Below, one piece after another: positions 1-8,414 of a DNA stretch of 64,000 bases. The DNA lies in the NCBI GenBank assembly GCA_024123955.1, contig CP099652.1, positions 1,612,001 to 1,676,000 of the forward strand. Direction: 5' to 3'. The notes under the pieces are model-generated. The model was given only the letters and a program-made list of their open reading frames with translations, did not search any database and was not told the DNA's origin. This stretch comes from Oxalobacteraceae bacterium OTU3CINTB1 (GTDB taxonomy: Bacteria; Pseudomonadota; Gammaproteobacteria; Burkholderiales; Burkholderiaceae_D). A program made the translations under genes and the position numbers. Position 1 is the first letter of the stretch; every line of letters starts with the position of its first letter.

Positions 1-1179
1 GCTGCGGCGCAGGTAGATCTGCACGCAGGTACCGGCGCCCAGCGTGCTTTGCAGGCAGATCTCGCCACCCGACTGTTTGACGAAACCGTAGGCCATGCTC
101 AGTCCCAGTCCCGTGCCCTGGCCGGTTGGCTTGGTGGTGAAGAACGGTTCGAACGCCCGTTGCATGACTTCCGACGACATGCCGGAGCCGGTGTCGGCGA
201 TTTCGATCAACACGTAGTCGCCCTGGCCGTCGCCGATCTTGGATAGCTGTTCCGAGCCGGAAGGCAGGTTGCGGGCGCGGATGGTCAAGGTGCCGTCGCC
301 GCCCATGGCGTCGCGCGCGTTGATGGCCAGGTTCAGGATCACGTTATTGAGCTGGCCGACATCGACGTCGGTGTTCCACAAGCGCGTCGCGATATCGGCG
401 ATGACCACCGCGCGCGGACCGAGCACGCGGCGCAGCATGTCGTCCATATCTGCCAGCACCGGCGTCAGGTCGACCACCGCGCTTTGCAGCGGCTGGCGGC
501 GCGCGAATGCGAGAAGGTGCGCGGCCAGCCGCGCGCCGCGCTCGACGCCATTGAGCGCGTTCTCGATGCGCGCCATGCCTTGCGGGTTGAGGTCGCCGAC
601 CATCTGCAGCAGATGCAGGTTGCCGCTGATGATTTGCAGGACGTTGTTGAAATCGTGGGCGACGCCGCCGGTCAGCTGGCCGATCGCTTCCATTTTCTGC
701 GCCTGGTGCAGGGCGGCCTGGCTGACCCGCAGTTCCTCTTCGCGCTGGCGCAATTCCAGGAAGGCGGCATCGCGCTGCTGGCGCGCCTGGTAGGCGGCGC
801 AGTGGTAGCGGATGCGCGCCTCCAGCTCGCGCGCCTCCGGCCACTTGACCAGATAGTCGTTGGCGCCGAGCGCGAAGGCCTGCGCCTTGATATCGGCATC
901 GTCCTCGGACGACAGCAGGATCACCGGCAGATGCTCGGTGTGCGGATCGGCGCGCAGCATGCGGATCACATCGAAGCCGTCGGCGCCGGGCATGCGCAGG
1001 TCGACCAGCAGCACGTTGGCATCGACTTCCTTGCACAACTGGACCGCCAGTTCGGCGCGATTGTCATAGCGCAGCGTGATGCCTTGTTGGCGCGCCATGT
1101 GATAGCCGATCAGGTCTTCGGCCATCGCCTCGTCGTCGATGAGCAGGACGGAGCAGTTCTGGGATTGGTTTTGGTTCAT
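1..1179 (-). CDS. Hybrid receiver-histidine kinase (3' end outside window)
   Basis: Two-component signalling protein, probably cytoplasmic because no membrane segment or signal peptide is visible. Read on the minus strand from the ATG at 1179, the first 393 residues are present and the frame runs off the left edge. An N-terminal receiver domain starts with VLLIDDE and has the phospho-acceptor context LLVDLRMPG. A short coiled stretch leads to a HisKA domain with the H-box AHDFNNVLQ, then a HATPase with N-box (NLAINARDAMGG), G1 (DTGSGM) and G2 (GTGLGLSM) motifs. The NVLQ-type H-box is common in kinases that end in a second receiver, which would lie beyond the edge. It is divergent from a heme oxygenase gene, so a link to a bacteriophytochrome system is possible but not shown here. 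Confidence 0.9.
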   Translation of the reverse strand, partial: MNQNQSQNCSVLLIDDEAMAEDLIGYHMARQQGITLRYDNRAELAVQLCKEVDANVLLVDLRMPGADGFDVIRMLRADPHTEHLPVILLSSEDDADIKAQAFALGANDYLVKWPEARELEARIRYHCAAYQARQQRDAAFLELRQREEELRVSQAALHQAQKMEAIGQLTGGVAHDFNNVLQIISGNLHLLQMVGDLNPQGMARIENALNGVERGARLAAHLLAFARRQPLQSAVVDLTPVLADMDDMLRRVLGPRAVVIADIATRLWNTDVDVGQLNNVILNLAINARDAMGGDGTLTIRARNLPSGSEQLSKIGDGQGDYVLIEIADTGSGMSSEVMQRAFEPFFTTKPTGQGTGLGLSMAYGFVKQSGGEICLQSTLGAGTCVQIYLRRS

Positions 1180-1296
1180 AGGCAGTATGCTGATAGTAAT
1201 TAAATTTTACCTTAGCTCCATTTTTCCAGAAGTCGTGCGCGTCTACTGTGCGCGCGCTAGCATTTCACTGTGTAAAATCTTGTCATCAATAAGAAA

Positions 1297-1905
1297 GTGG
1301 GAAATATCTTGGAAGAAATTTCCGTCAGGGAACGCGATGTGCTGGCCGCCTTGCGGCAGGCCACCGCGCAGCGCCACGCCGAGCTTGACGCCAACACGCC
1401 TTTGGCGGCCGGCGACGTCGATCTGCGCGCGTACCACGATCATTTGCGGCTGCTGGAGCAGTGGTTGGCGCCGATCCAGGACTGGATGGAACGCTTCGAC
1501 GAGGGGCCGAAGCTGCCGCCTTATCTGGATGCGATCAGGCAGGATCTCGCGCATGCGGCATTCGCCGGGATGCCGGCGGCGCCGCACAGCGGGGCTGCGG
1601 TGGCCTGGCCCACGCAAAGCGGGGCGGCGTGGCGCTGGGGCGCGTGCTATGTGATCGAAGGCTCGCAGCTGGGCGGGGCGGTTCTGTATAAAAGGCTGGC
1701 CGACCGGCTGGCGCCGCATCCGCTCAATTATCTGCGCGGCGCCGGTTCGCCGGGTCCGCGCTGGCAGCAGTTCATCGCGGCGCTGCGCGAACATGTGGCG
1801 GACGCGCGGGAAATCGCCGACGCCTGCGACGGCGCCCGGCTGGCCTTCGACAGCCTGATCGCGCTGAACCGCGCGCGATCGGCCAGCGGGTCGATATCGA
1901 ATTAA
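1297..1905 (+). CDS. Biliverdin-producing heme oxygenase (BphO/HemO-like)
   Basis: Predicted cytosolic heme oxygenase, about 202 residues, the usual size for bacterial enzymes that cleave heme to biliverdin, CO and iron. The proximal heme ligand is expected at His27 in QRHAELD. The distal-helix region GACYVIEGSQLGG carries the conserved small residues over the heme. The start is uncertain: the frame can begin at GTG 1297 or at TTG 1309, and neither has a strong Shine-Dalgarno. The gene is divergent from the receiver-kinase at 1-1179. In many proteobacteria this enzyme sits beside a bacteriophytochrome photoreceptor and supplies its chromophore; the photoreceptor itself is not in the window. 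An iron-scavenging role is the alternative, but no heme uptake genes are adjacent. Confidence 0.85.
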   Translation: MGNILEEISVRERDVLAALRQATAQRHAELDANTPLAAGDVDLRAYHDHLRLLEQWLAPIQDWMERFDEGPKLPPYLDAIRQDLAHAAFAGMPAAPHSGAAVAWPTQSGAAWRWGACYVIEGSQLGGAVLYKRLADRLAPHPLNYLRGAGSPGPRWQQFIAALREHVADAREIADACDGARLAFDSLIALNRARSASGSISN

Positions 1906-1912
1906 AAGCGGG

Positions 1913-3058
1913 TCAATAGCTGGTCAACGGCACCGGCTGACCACCTTTGAAGGTGAAGATCGTCACCGGCGATTGCTTCATGTCGCCACGCTCGTCAAAC
2001 GCGTAGGTGCCGGCGATGCCCTTGTACGAACCGGCGCCGATGACCGCCGACACTTTCTGCGGATCGATCGAATTCGCCTTCTGCATCGCCTGCGCGTACA
2101 TCATGGTCGCATCGTAGTACGACGCCGCATAGACGTCGGCATCCTGCTTGTAGCGCGCCTTGTACCTGGCCTTGAAGGCCGGACCGCTTGAGGCCTTGTC
2201 CAGGATCGCGCCACCTTGCGAGCACAGGACGTTGTCGGCCACCGCGTCGCCACCCAGCTTGCCCATCTCGCTGGTGCAGATGGTGTCGCCGCCGAGCAGT
2301 TTGGCGGTGATGCCCAGCTGCTTCATCTGTCGCACCATCGGCGCCGCCTGCGGCGCGTAGCCGCCGAAGAAGATCGCTTCGACCTTCTTGTTTTTCAGCT
2401 TGGTCAGGATGGCGTTGAAGTCGAACGCCTTGTCGGTGGTGAACTCGTGTCCGGCCACGGTCATTCCGGAGGCTTTCGCCTGCTTCTTGAATTCTTCCGC
2501 CACGCCCTGGCCGAAGGCCGTGCGGTCGTCGATCACGGCGACGTTTTTGAACTTGAGTTCATTGGCCGCGTACAGCGCCATCTTGGAGCCGAGCTGGGAG
2601 TCGCTGGCGTTGACGCGGAACAGGCCCTTGTAGCCTTGCAGCGTGATCTTCGGATTGGTGGCGATGGTGGCGACCAGCACGCCGGCATCGTTGTAGGCGC
2701 GCGAGGCGGGGATCGCGACGCCGGAGTTGTAGGGGCCGACCACGTATTTGACGCCGTTGTCGATCAGCTTTTGCGCGGCGGCGACGCCGGCTTTCGGATC
2801 GCCCTGGTCGTCCTCCGACAGCAGTTCGAATTTGAGCTTCTTGCCGGCCACGGTGATCGGCTTGGCGTTGAGCTCCTCCACCGCCAGGCGGGCGCCGTTC
2901 TCGTTGTCCTTGCCGGAAAACGCCTGGGCGCCGGACAGCGGGCCGCTATGGCCGATCTTGACCACGGTGTCCTGGGCGTAGGCGCCGGCGGCTGCCAGTA
3001 GCGCCGTGGCGGCGGCGATGTGCTTCACGCTGTGCTTCACGCTGTGCTTCAAAGTCAT
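1913..3058 (-). CDS. Branched-chain amino acid ABC transporter substrate-binding protein (LivK-like)
   Basis: Periplasmic binding protein of type-I fold (Leu/Ile/Val-binding family), 381 residues. A signal peptide ends near AAAGAYA-QD, followed by VVKIGHSGPLSG, the typical first strand of the family. The internal motifs GVKYVVGPYNSGVAIPA and KKVEAIFFGGYAPQAAP are characteristic. The N-terminus carries a 12-base tandem duplication that encodes KHSV twice, just after MTL. No LivH, LivM, LivG or LivF gene is adjacent, so this is an orphan receptor that must use a permease encoded elsewhere or serve in sensing. It ends eight bases from the stop of the convergent heme oxygenase gene. Exact substrate cannot be read from the sequence. 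Confidence 0.92.
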   Translation of the reverse strand: MTLKHSVKHSVKHIAAATALLAAAGAYAQDTVVKIGHSGPLSGAQAFSGKDNENGARLAVEELNAKPITVAGKKLKFELLSEDDQGDPKAGVAAAQKLIDNGVKYVVGPYNSGVAIPASRAYNDAGVLVATIATNPKITLQGYKGLFRVNASDSQLGSKMALYAANELKFKNVAVIDDRTAFGQGVAEEFKKQAKASGMTVAGHEFTTDKAFDFNAILTKLKNKKVEAIFFGGYAPQAAPMVRQMKQLGITAKLLGGDTICTSEMGKLGGDAVADNVLCSQGGAILDKASSGPAFKARYKARYKQDADVYAASYYDATMMYAQAMQKANSIDPQKVSAVIGAGSYKGIAGTYAFDERGDMKQSPVTIFTFKGGQPVPLTSY

Positions 3059-3236
3059 GCGAACTCCCGATGTCGATGGTTATGAAATGCAATCCGTGAT
3101 TATCGCTAAAAACGAATCGTATTATCGTGTGACTTTGGCACGGGATCGGGAATTATTTGACGCGATCGGCCTTTAAATGCCGGGCGATCGAAATTTAATT
3201 CGGTAGGCGGGAGGTGGTCAAATGTGGCGGCGGCGT

Positions 3237-3296
3237 GATGGCGCGCCGTTGACGCGCCATCCTTGTGCCGATTTCCGCATGCAGCGGGCTGCATGC
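3237..3296. other. Two strong intergenic hairpins
   Basis: Between the Ala-rich protein gene and livK-like gene are two perfect inverted repeats. One is at 3277-3296 (9-bp arms, 2-base loop, core GCATGCAGC) and one at 3237-3261 (9-bp arms GATGGCGCG, 7-base loop). Neither is followed by a T-run on either strand, so they are not classical intrinsic terminators. They may stop or stabilise the 3' end of the minus-strand Ala-rich transcript. The rest of the 246-bp gap shows nothing recognisable. Confidence 0.5.
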
Positions 3297-3304
3297 CGCA
3301 GGCC

Positions 3305-5146
3305 TTACTGGCCAGGGCCGATGCCGCGGGCGCGGGCCGGCGCGCTGACGGCCGAAACGCGCGGAACCGCGCTGACCGCCGATTGCGTGGCGCGCGCATT
3401 GGCGCCCAGCAGTGCAGGGTCGGTGATGTTGTATGCGGCGATGGCCGCCGCCAGTGCGGGGTTGCCCTGCAGCGGATTGGTTTGCACCGTGGACGCCTGC
3501 ACGGCGGCCACTTGGGCGGCGCGGGCCTGTTGCTGTGCATCGGCCGCCGCCGCGTTGGCGGCTGCCAGGTTGCTGGCGGTGGTTTGTGCGGCTGCGGCCT
3601 GCTGGGCGGCGATCGCGCCGGCGGCGTTGGCCGCTTCCGGCGACGTTGCCGCAGCCAGCGCGGCGCGTGCCTGCGCCGCCAGGGCGCTGGCTTCGGCGCT
3701 CTGCGCCGCCAAGGCGTCGGCGGCGCTTTGCGCAGCCTGCGCCTGCGCCAGTGCCGACGCGGCGGCGGCGTTGGCCGCCGCCAGATTGGTCGCCGCGTTT
3801 TGCGCCGCGACAGCCTGCTGCTCGGCGGTCGCGTTGGTGGAATTGGCGGCGGCTGCGGCGGCCGCCGCGTTCTGCGCGGCGTTGGCCTGCGCCGCCGCCT
3901 GCGTGCTGGCGGCGCTTGCCGCGCTCAATCCGGATGCGGCCTGCTGCCGCGCCGCCTGTGCGGCCGCCGTGGCCTGCGCGGCGTCGGATGCCGCCTGCGC
4001 CGCGCTGCGCTCCGTATTGGCATTGGCCGCTGCCTGGTTCTCTTGCGCCGTATTGGCCGCGGTGACCTGGTTTCGCTCCGCCTGATCGGCCGCTTGCAGC
4101 GACTGCGCGGTTTGGCTTTGCTGGGATGGCAGCGCGTCGATGTTGGCTTCCTGCGTGTCGGCTGCCTGCGCGTTGGTTTGCCGCGCGATCGCCTCCCGCG
4201 CCTCGGCGTTCTGCGCGGCGATGACTTCGGCGGTGGAGGCCTGCAGCGGATTGACGATCGGCGAATCCGGCGCCGTCGCCCGCGGCGCGAGCGGCTGCTC
4301 CAAGTCCGCGCGCTGCGCCGCCAGCCTGTCGGCGGCGGTGTCGGGCAATGGAATCTGCCTGAGCAGATCGAGTTCGGCGCGCGCCAGGTCCAGTCGCGCG
4401 TTGGCAACGAGATCTTCCGGCGTCAACGCATTTTGCTGCGCGCTGGCCAGCGCGGGCAGGGCGCCGCTGCCGGCGGCGCTCAACTGCTCCGCAAAGCGCG
4501 TCGCCAGCTCGCTGAAGGTGTCGAGCGTGTTTTGCAGCGTATTGGTGGTCGACTGGTTGTCGGTGTTGAAGGAGGCGCGCAGGATCTCGTTGTCGAGCGA
4601 CAGGCCGGCCGCGGCGTCCGACAACAGCGGCGGCTGCAAGGTGACGCCGATCCGGGACAGGCTCTGCGCCAGGCTTTGGGCGGCGCTCTGCGGTTGATTC
4701 GGCTGGTTGGCCTGGTTCAGTTGCCGGGCCGCCTCCGAGCCGAAAGTCTGCCGGTTCAAACTGTCCACCAGATTGTTGAGCAGGGACGGCCCTTGCGGCT
4801 GGGCTTGGTTGAAATCCACGCTCGGCAATAAGTTGAAGGCGTTCACTACATTTTGCGTGGCGTCATTTAATGTCGCGGCGCGGGCTGCGGCCTCTTGCGG
4901 ATCGGCGCCGTTGGCGACCGCCGTCTGCAACTGGGCGATTTGCTCGCGGGACTGCGATACCGTCAGCAAGAAGTTGGCCACCGGCGACAAATCCACCTGG
5001 ACCGATGCTTGCGCTGGGGCATCAAGTGCGGAACCGACCGGGGCGATCGTCGAGGAGTTGACAGCGTCGACTGACGCGGCAGGGGACACCAGCGGAAAGT
5101 TCGCCGGATTCGGCCCGCTCAGCGTGGTGGATGAGATGGGAAACAT
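3305..5146 (-). CDS. Ala/Gln-rich low-complexity protein of unknown function
   Basis: A 613-residue protein I do not recognise. Residues 1-120 are ordinary in composition, with no clear signal peptide (starts MFPISSTTLSG). Residues of roughly 300-590 are built almost entirely of Ala, Gln, Asn, Ser and Thr in irregular heptad-like stretches such as AQAARQQAASGLSAASAAS, which suggests long alpha-helical coiled coil. Pro-rich or hydrophobic segments are lacking, and no cysteine is obvious. The tail PARARGIGPGQ is basic. The minus strand is the coding choice: the codon third positions are GC-rich in this frame, and the plus-strand readings over it are Ala/Arg/Gly-rich artefacts. Flagellar hook-length or surface-filament proteins have similar composition, but no neighbour supports that. 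It is divergent from the ElaB-like gene. Confidence 0.7.
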   Translation of the reverse strand: MFPISSTTLSGPNPANFPLVSPAASVDAVNSSTIAPVGSALDAPAQASVQVDLSPVANFLLTVSQSREQIAQLQTAVANGADPQEAAARAATLNDATQNVVNAFNLLPSVDFNQAQPQGPSLLNNLVDSLNRQTFGSEAARQLNQANQPNQPQSAAQSLAQSLSRIGVTLQPPLLSDAAAGLSLDNEILRASFNTDNQSTTNTLQNTLDTFSELATRFAEQLSAAGSGALPALASAQQNALTPEDLVANARLDLARAELDLLRQIPLPDTAADRLAAQRADLEQPLAPRATAPDSPIVNPLQASTAEVIAAQNAEAREAIARQTNAQAADTQEANIDALPSQQSQTAQSLQAADQAERNQVTAANTAQENQAAANANTERSAAQAASDAAQATAAAQAARQQAASGLSAASAASTQAAAQANAAQNAAAAAAAANSTNATAEQQAVAAQNAATNLAAANAAAASALAQAQAAQSAADALAAQSAEASALAAQARAALAAATSPEAANAAGAIAAQQAAAAQTTASNLAAANAAAADAQQQARAAQVAAVQASTVQTNPLQGNPALAAAIAAYNITDPALLGANARATQSAVSAVPRVSAVSAPARARGIGPGQ

Positions 5147-5361
5147 AGCGCTCTCCTCGAATCGGCTTGACGGTATTTTATCCTAGCATCCGCCTTATTG
5201 GCGGGCCCGTCAGTGTGGCAACTCACTTATCGCCGCATCAACCGATAACTTCGCCCGAGGTCGTCTTTTTGTTAGATTGCGCACGGTAGCGTTTGACCAA
5301 CAAGCCTATCTTGGTTCCTGCAGTGTTGAATACAAACGACCAACAACCGAGAGGAACCATC

Positions 5362-5769
5362 ATGGAAAACAGCATCGATACTAAAATCAACGGTACCACT
5401 GGTAATAACACCGGCAACAACGCCGGCAACAGCACCCGCGACGGCGTGACCCAAATTGGCAAGGACCTGCGCGCCGACGCGCACGCCGCCATCGACCGTG
5501 TCGCCGACAAGGTTCCACCAACCGCCGACCGTCTGGCCACCCGCGCGCATAACGGCGTCGACAAAGTCGCTGATGGCGTCGAAAGCGTCTCCGGCACCGT
5601 GGACAGCGTCTCCGAGCGTCTGGCCGTCCGCAGCAAGCAAGTCACCGAAAGCTACAAGAAGCTGGCCGAATCGGGCCGCAGCCATGTGCGCTCCAGCCCA
5701 GCGATCTCGGTGCTGATCGCCGCCGCCGCAGGCTACGGCATCTCCAAGCTGCTTAACTCGCGCAAGTAA
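5362..5769 (+). CDS. ElaB/YqjD/DUF883-like membrane-anchored protein
   Basis: Small stress-type protein of 135 residues. The ATG at 5362 follows a purine-rich GAGAGG; an upstream in-frame extension to 5293 lacks a ribosome site. The N-terminus is Asn/Gly/Thr-rich with imperfect NNTGNNAG repeats. The middle (about 30-110) is an amphipathic, Ala-, Asp- and Arg-rich helix. The C-terminus holds one membrane segment, ISVLIAAAAGYGISKLL, ending in SRK. This layout matches the ElaB/YqjD family of inner-membrane proteins that appear in stationary phase and can bind ribosomes. Directly downstream, 75 bases away, is the large catalase gene, which fits a shared stationary-phase or oxidative-stress programme. 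Function is inferred from layout, not from a catalytic motif. Confidence 0.75.
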   Translation: MENSIDTKINGTTGNNTGNNAGNSTRDGVTQIGKDLRADAHAAIDRVADKVPPTADRLATRAHNGVDKVADGVESVSGTVDSVSERLAVRSKQVTESYKKLAESGRSHVRSSPAISVLIAAAAGYGISKLLNSRK

Positions 5770-5844
5770 TCCAGGCTGCCCGACCGGTATCGCTGCTGGT
5801 GCGACCGGCGGCCCGTGCGGGCGCCGATCACCAAGGGAAACCCA

Positions 5845-8265
5845 ATGGCAACTAGCAAAAAGACGCCGGCCTCCGTAATGGGGGCTGGCTCCGTATTGAG
5901 CACCGTCGCAGGACCATCAACCTCTACGCCCCCGACCAGTTTGGGCGGCGTGCCCCAGGAAGCCGCCTTGCTGGCCAAAGTGGGCGGTACCCAGGCGGTC
6001 GCCGAGGGCATGCCCTTCAACGTCAATAAGCCGGGCGAACATGGCGACGCATCGCGCACGCCGCAGCCCGGCCAGACCGTCGCACCTCCGCATCCCATCG
6101 CCGGCGCCAGCACCACCGGCGAAACCACCGCTTCGCCCAAAGTCGGCAGCGGCGTGCCGCCGCACAGCGTCAACGCCACCATCGAGCCGCTGGACCGCGT
6201 GCGTGTCGATTCCGCCGACCAGCGCCTGACCACCAACCAGGGCGTGCCGGTCGCCGACAACCAGAATTCGCTCAAGGTCGGCCTGCGCGGTCCGACCGCG
6301 ATGGAAGACTTCATCCTGCGCGAAAAGATCACCCATTTCGACCATGAGCGCATCCCGGAACGTGTGGTGCACGCGCGCGGTTCGGCCGCCCACGGCTACT
6401 TCGAAAGCTATGGCGATTTGAGCGCCGTCACGCGCGCCGCGCCGTTCGCCGCCGCAGGCAAACGCACGCCGGTGTTCGTGCGCTTCTCCACCGTCGCCGG
6501 CGAGCGCGGTTCGGCCGACACCGTGCGCGATGTGCGCGGTTTCGCCGTCAAGTTCTACACCGACGAAGGCAACTGGGATTTGGTCGGCAATAACATGCCG
6601 GTCTTCTTCATCCAGGATGCGATGAAGTTCCCGGACCTGGTCCACGCCGTTAAGCCCGAGCCGCATTTTGCGATGCCGCAGGCGTCCAGCGCGCACGACA
6701 CCTTCTGGGATTTCGTCACCTTGATGCCGGAATCGACCCACATGCTGCTGTGGCAGATGTCGGACCGCGCCATCCCGCGCAGCTACCGCACCATGCAGGG
6801 CTTCGGCGTGCACACCTTCCGCCTGGTGAATGCCGATGGCGTATCGGTGTTCTGCAAATTCCACTGGAATCCGGTGCCGGGCACGCACTCGCTGGTATGG
6901 GACGAAGCGGCCAAGATCATCGGTGCGGATCCCGATTACCACCGCCGCGACCTGTGGGAAGCAATTGAAGCCGGCGCCTATCCTGAATGGGAACTGGGCC
7001 TGCAGATATTCACCGAGGAACAGGCGGAGCAATTCCCGTTCGACGTGCTCGATTCGACCAAGATCGTGCCGGAGGAACTGGTGCCGGTGCAGATCGTCGG
7101 CAAGATGGTCTTGAACCGCAATCCGGACAACTTCTTCGCCGAGACCGAGCAGGTGGCCTTCTGCACCGCGCACATTGTGCCGGGCATCGACTTCACCAAC
7201 GACCCGCTGCTGCAAGGCCGTATCCACTCGTATCTGGACACGCAGATCAGCCGTCTCGGTGGCGTGAACTTCCACGAGATTCCGATCAACACGCCGGTGG
7301 CGCAGGTGCACAACAACCAGCGCGACGGCATGCATCGCCAGGCGATCGCGCGCGGACGCGTGGCCTACGAACCGAACTCGCTGGCCGGCGGCAATCCGTT
7401 CCAGGCCGGCATGGCCGGCTTCCAGACCGCCTTCAGCAGCGTGAAGCAGGCGCCGGAGGACAAGGTGCGCGGCAAGCCGGAACTGTTCGCCGACCACTAC
7501 TCGCAGGCGCGCCTGTTCTGGATCAGCCAGACGCCGTCGGAGCAAACCCACATCGTCAACGCCTTCAGCTTCGAGCTGGGTCGCGTGCAGACGCCTGCGA
7601 TTCGCGTGCGCCTGCTGTCGATGCTGGCCAACGTCGATCCGGTGCTGGCCGAAGGCGTGGCGCAGGGCCTGGGCCTGGAGGTGCCGGCGCCGATGCCGCT
7701 GGCGACCACCGCGCCGCAGCCCCACTATGCACCGTCGCCGGCGCTCTCGCTGCTGGCGCGTCCCGGCGCCGTCGGTGTCCAGGCGCGCAAGGTCGCCATC
7801 CTGGCGGCGCATGGCGTCGATGCCGCCGGTGTCAAGGCGATCTACGCCGAGTTGCTGGCCGCCGGCGCGGTGCCGCGACTGGTGGCGCCGCACCTGGGTC
7901 AACTGGTCGCCGCCGACGGCAGCGCGCTGGATGTGGAAATCACCATCCAGGGCGGCCCGCCGGTGCTGTACGACGCGGTGATCGTGGCCGACGGCGAAGC
8001 CAGTGCCAAGATGTTGATGGGCGATGCCGACGCACTCGATTTCGTGCGCCAGCAGTTCCGCCACTGCAAACCGATTCTGGCCGTGGGCGCGGGCGCCGAT
8101 TTGCTGCGTAAGGCCGGCGTGCCGGAGAAGCTGGAAGACGGTACGGCCGATCCATCGCTGTGGTGTGTGGCGGCTGGCGGCGTGCTGCCGGCGCTGACGG
8201 AGTTCAAGGCCGCCCTGGGCGCGCACCGCAACTTCCAGCGCGAGGTTGACGCGGCTGCGTTGTAA
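5845..8265 (+). CDS. katE: Large-subunit (clade 2) monofunctional catalase, KatE/HPII type
   Basis: Cytoplasmic heme catalase that converts hydrogen peroxide to water and oxygen; 806 residues from the ATG at 5845, which follows AAGGGAAA (the GTG at 5815 is poorer). The distal His is at about 176 in [12 protein letters not shown] and the distal Asn at about 249 in [11 protein letters not shown]. The proximal Tyr region is RIHSYLDTQ. After the catalase core, roughly residues 620-800 form the extra flavodoxin/GATase-like domain of large catalases ([10 protein letters not shown]...[12 protein letters not shown]). The first ~115 residues are Pro/Thr/Gly-rich and about 50 residues longer than in E. 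coli HPII, which probably makes an extended N-terminal arm. A strong terminator follows. Neighbour ElaB-like gene suggests stationary-phase control. Confidence 0.96.
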   Translation: MATSKKTPASVMGAGSVLSTVAGPSTSTPPTSLGGVPQEAALLAKVGGTQAVAEGMPFNVNKPGEHGDASRTPQPGQTVAPPHPIAGASTTGETTASPKVGSGVPPHSVNATIEPLDRVRVDSADQRLTTNQGVPVADNQNSLKVGLRGPTAMEDFILREKITHFDHERIPERVVHARGSAAHGYFESYGDLSAVTRAAPFAAAGKRTPVFVRFSTVAGERGSADTVRDVRGFAVKFYTDEGNWDLVGNNMPVFFIQDAMKFPDLVHAVKPEPHFAMPQASSAHDTFWDFVTLMPESTHMLLWQMSDRAIPRSYRTMQGFGVHTFRLVNADGVSVFCKFHWNPVPGTHSLVWDEAAKIIGADPDYHRRDLWEAIEAGAYPEWELGLQIFTEEQAEQFPFDVLDSTKIVPEELVPVQIVGKMVLNRNPDNFFAETEQVAFCTAHIVPGIDFTNDPLLQGRIHSYLDTQISRLGGVNFHEIPINTPVAQVHNNQRDGMHRQAIARGRVAYEPNSLAGGNPFQAGMAGFQTAFSSVKQAPEDKVRGKPELFADHYSQARLFWISQTPSEQTHIVNAFSFELGRVQTPAIRVRLLSMLANVDPVLAEGVAQGLGLEVPAPMPLATTAPQPHYAPSPALSLLARPGAVGVQARKVAILAAHGVDAAGVKAIYAELLAAGAVPRLVAPHLGQLVAADGSALDVEITIQGGPPVLYDAVIVADGEASAKMLMGDADALDFVRQQFRHCKPILAVGAGADLLRKAGVPEKLEDGTADPSLWCVAAGGVLPALTEFKAALGAHRNFQREVDAAAL

Positions 8266-8285
8266 CCTGCAGTTGGTTTAGGTCG

Positions 8286-8321
8286 AAGGGGCGCCGGTCG
8301 AAAACCGGCGCCCCTTCCTTT
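8286..8321 (+). terminator. Intrinsic terminator of katE
   Basis: Perfect 13-bp stem (8286-8298 with 8304-8316, core GGGGCGCCGGT), 5-base loop, then TCCTTTT. It lies 20 bases after the katE stop and separates it from the exporter operon. Confidence 0.85.
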
Positions 8322-8342
8322 TGGCGGGTCTCCAGAACTTCA

Positions 8343-8359
8343 ACTATGGCGTGCATAGT
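8343..8359. promoter_or_regulatory. Candidate operator upstream of the MFS exporter operon
   Basis: Perfect inverted repeat ACTATG-N5-CATAGT located 56 bases before the MFS start. Its size (17 bp) suits a MarR- or TetR-type dimer. No regulator gene is adjacent, so the binding protein is unknown. Confidence 0.35.
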
Positions 8360-8414
8360 GATATGCTCATCCCGACAACTTCTCTCCTTTAAAGACCTAT
8401 AAGAACTGGCATCG

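Noticed and set aside
3263..4831. Plus-strand frame over the Ala-rich protein gene
   Set aside because: Product is Arg/Gly/Leu low complexity; the minus-strand frame has a normal N-terminal 120 residues and proper codon bias.
5401..5450. Possible short repeat array or CRISPR-like pattern
   Set aside because: It is only codon-level repetition encoding Asn/Gly/Thr in the ElaB-like protein; no spacers or cas genes exist in the window.
5917..8226. A 769-codon open frame antisense to katE
   Set aside because: Same GC artefact; all catalase motifs are in the sense frame.
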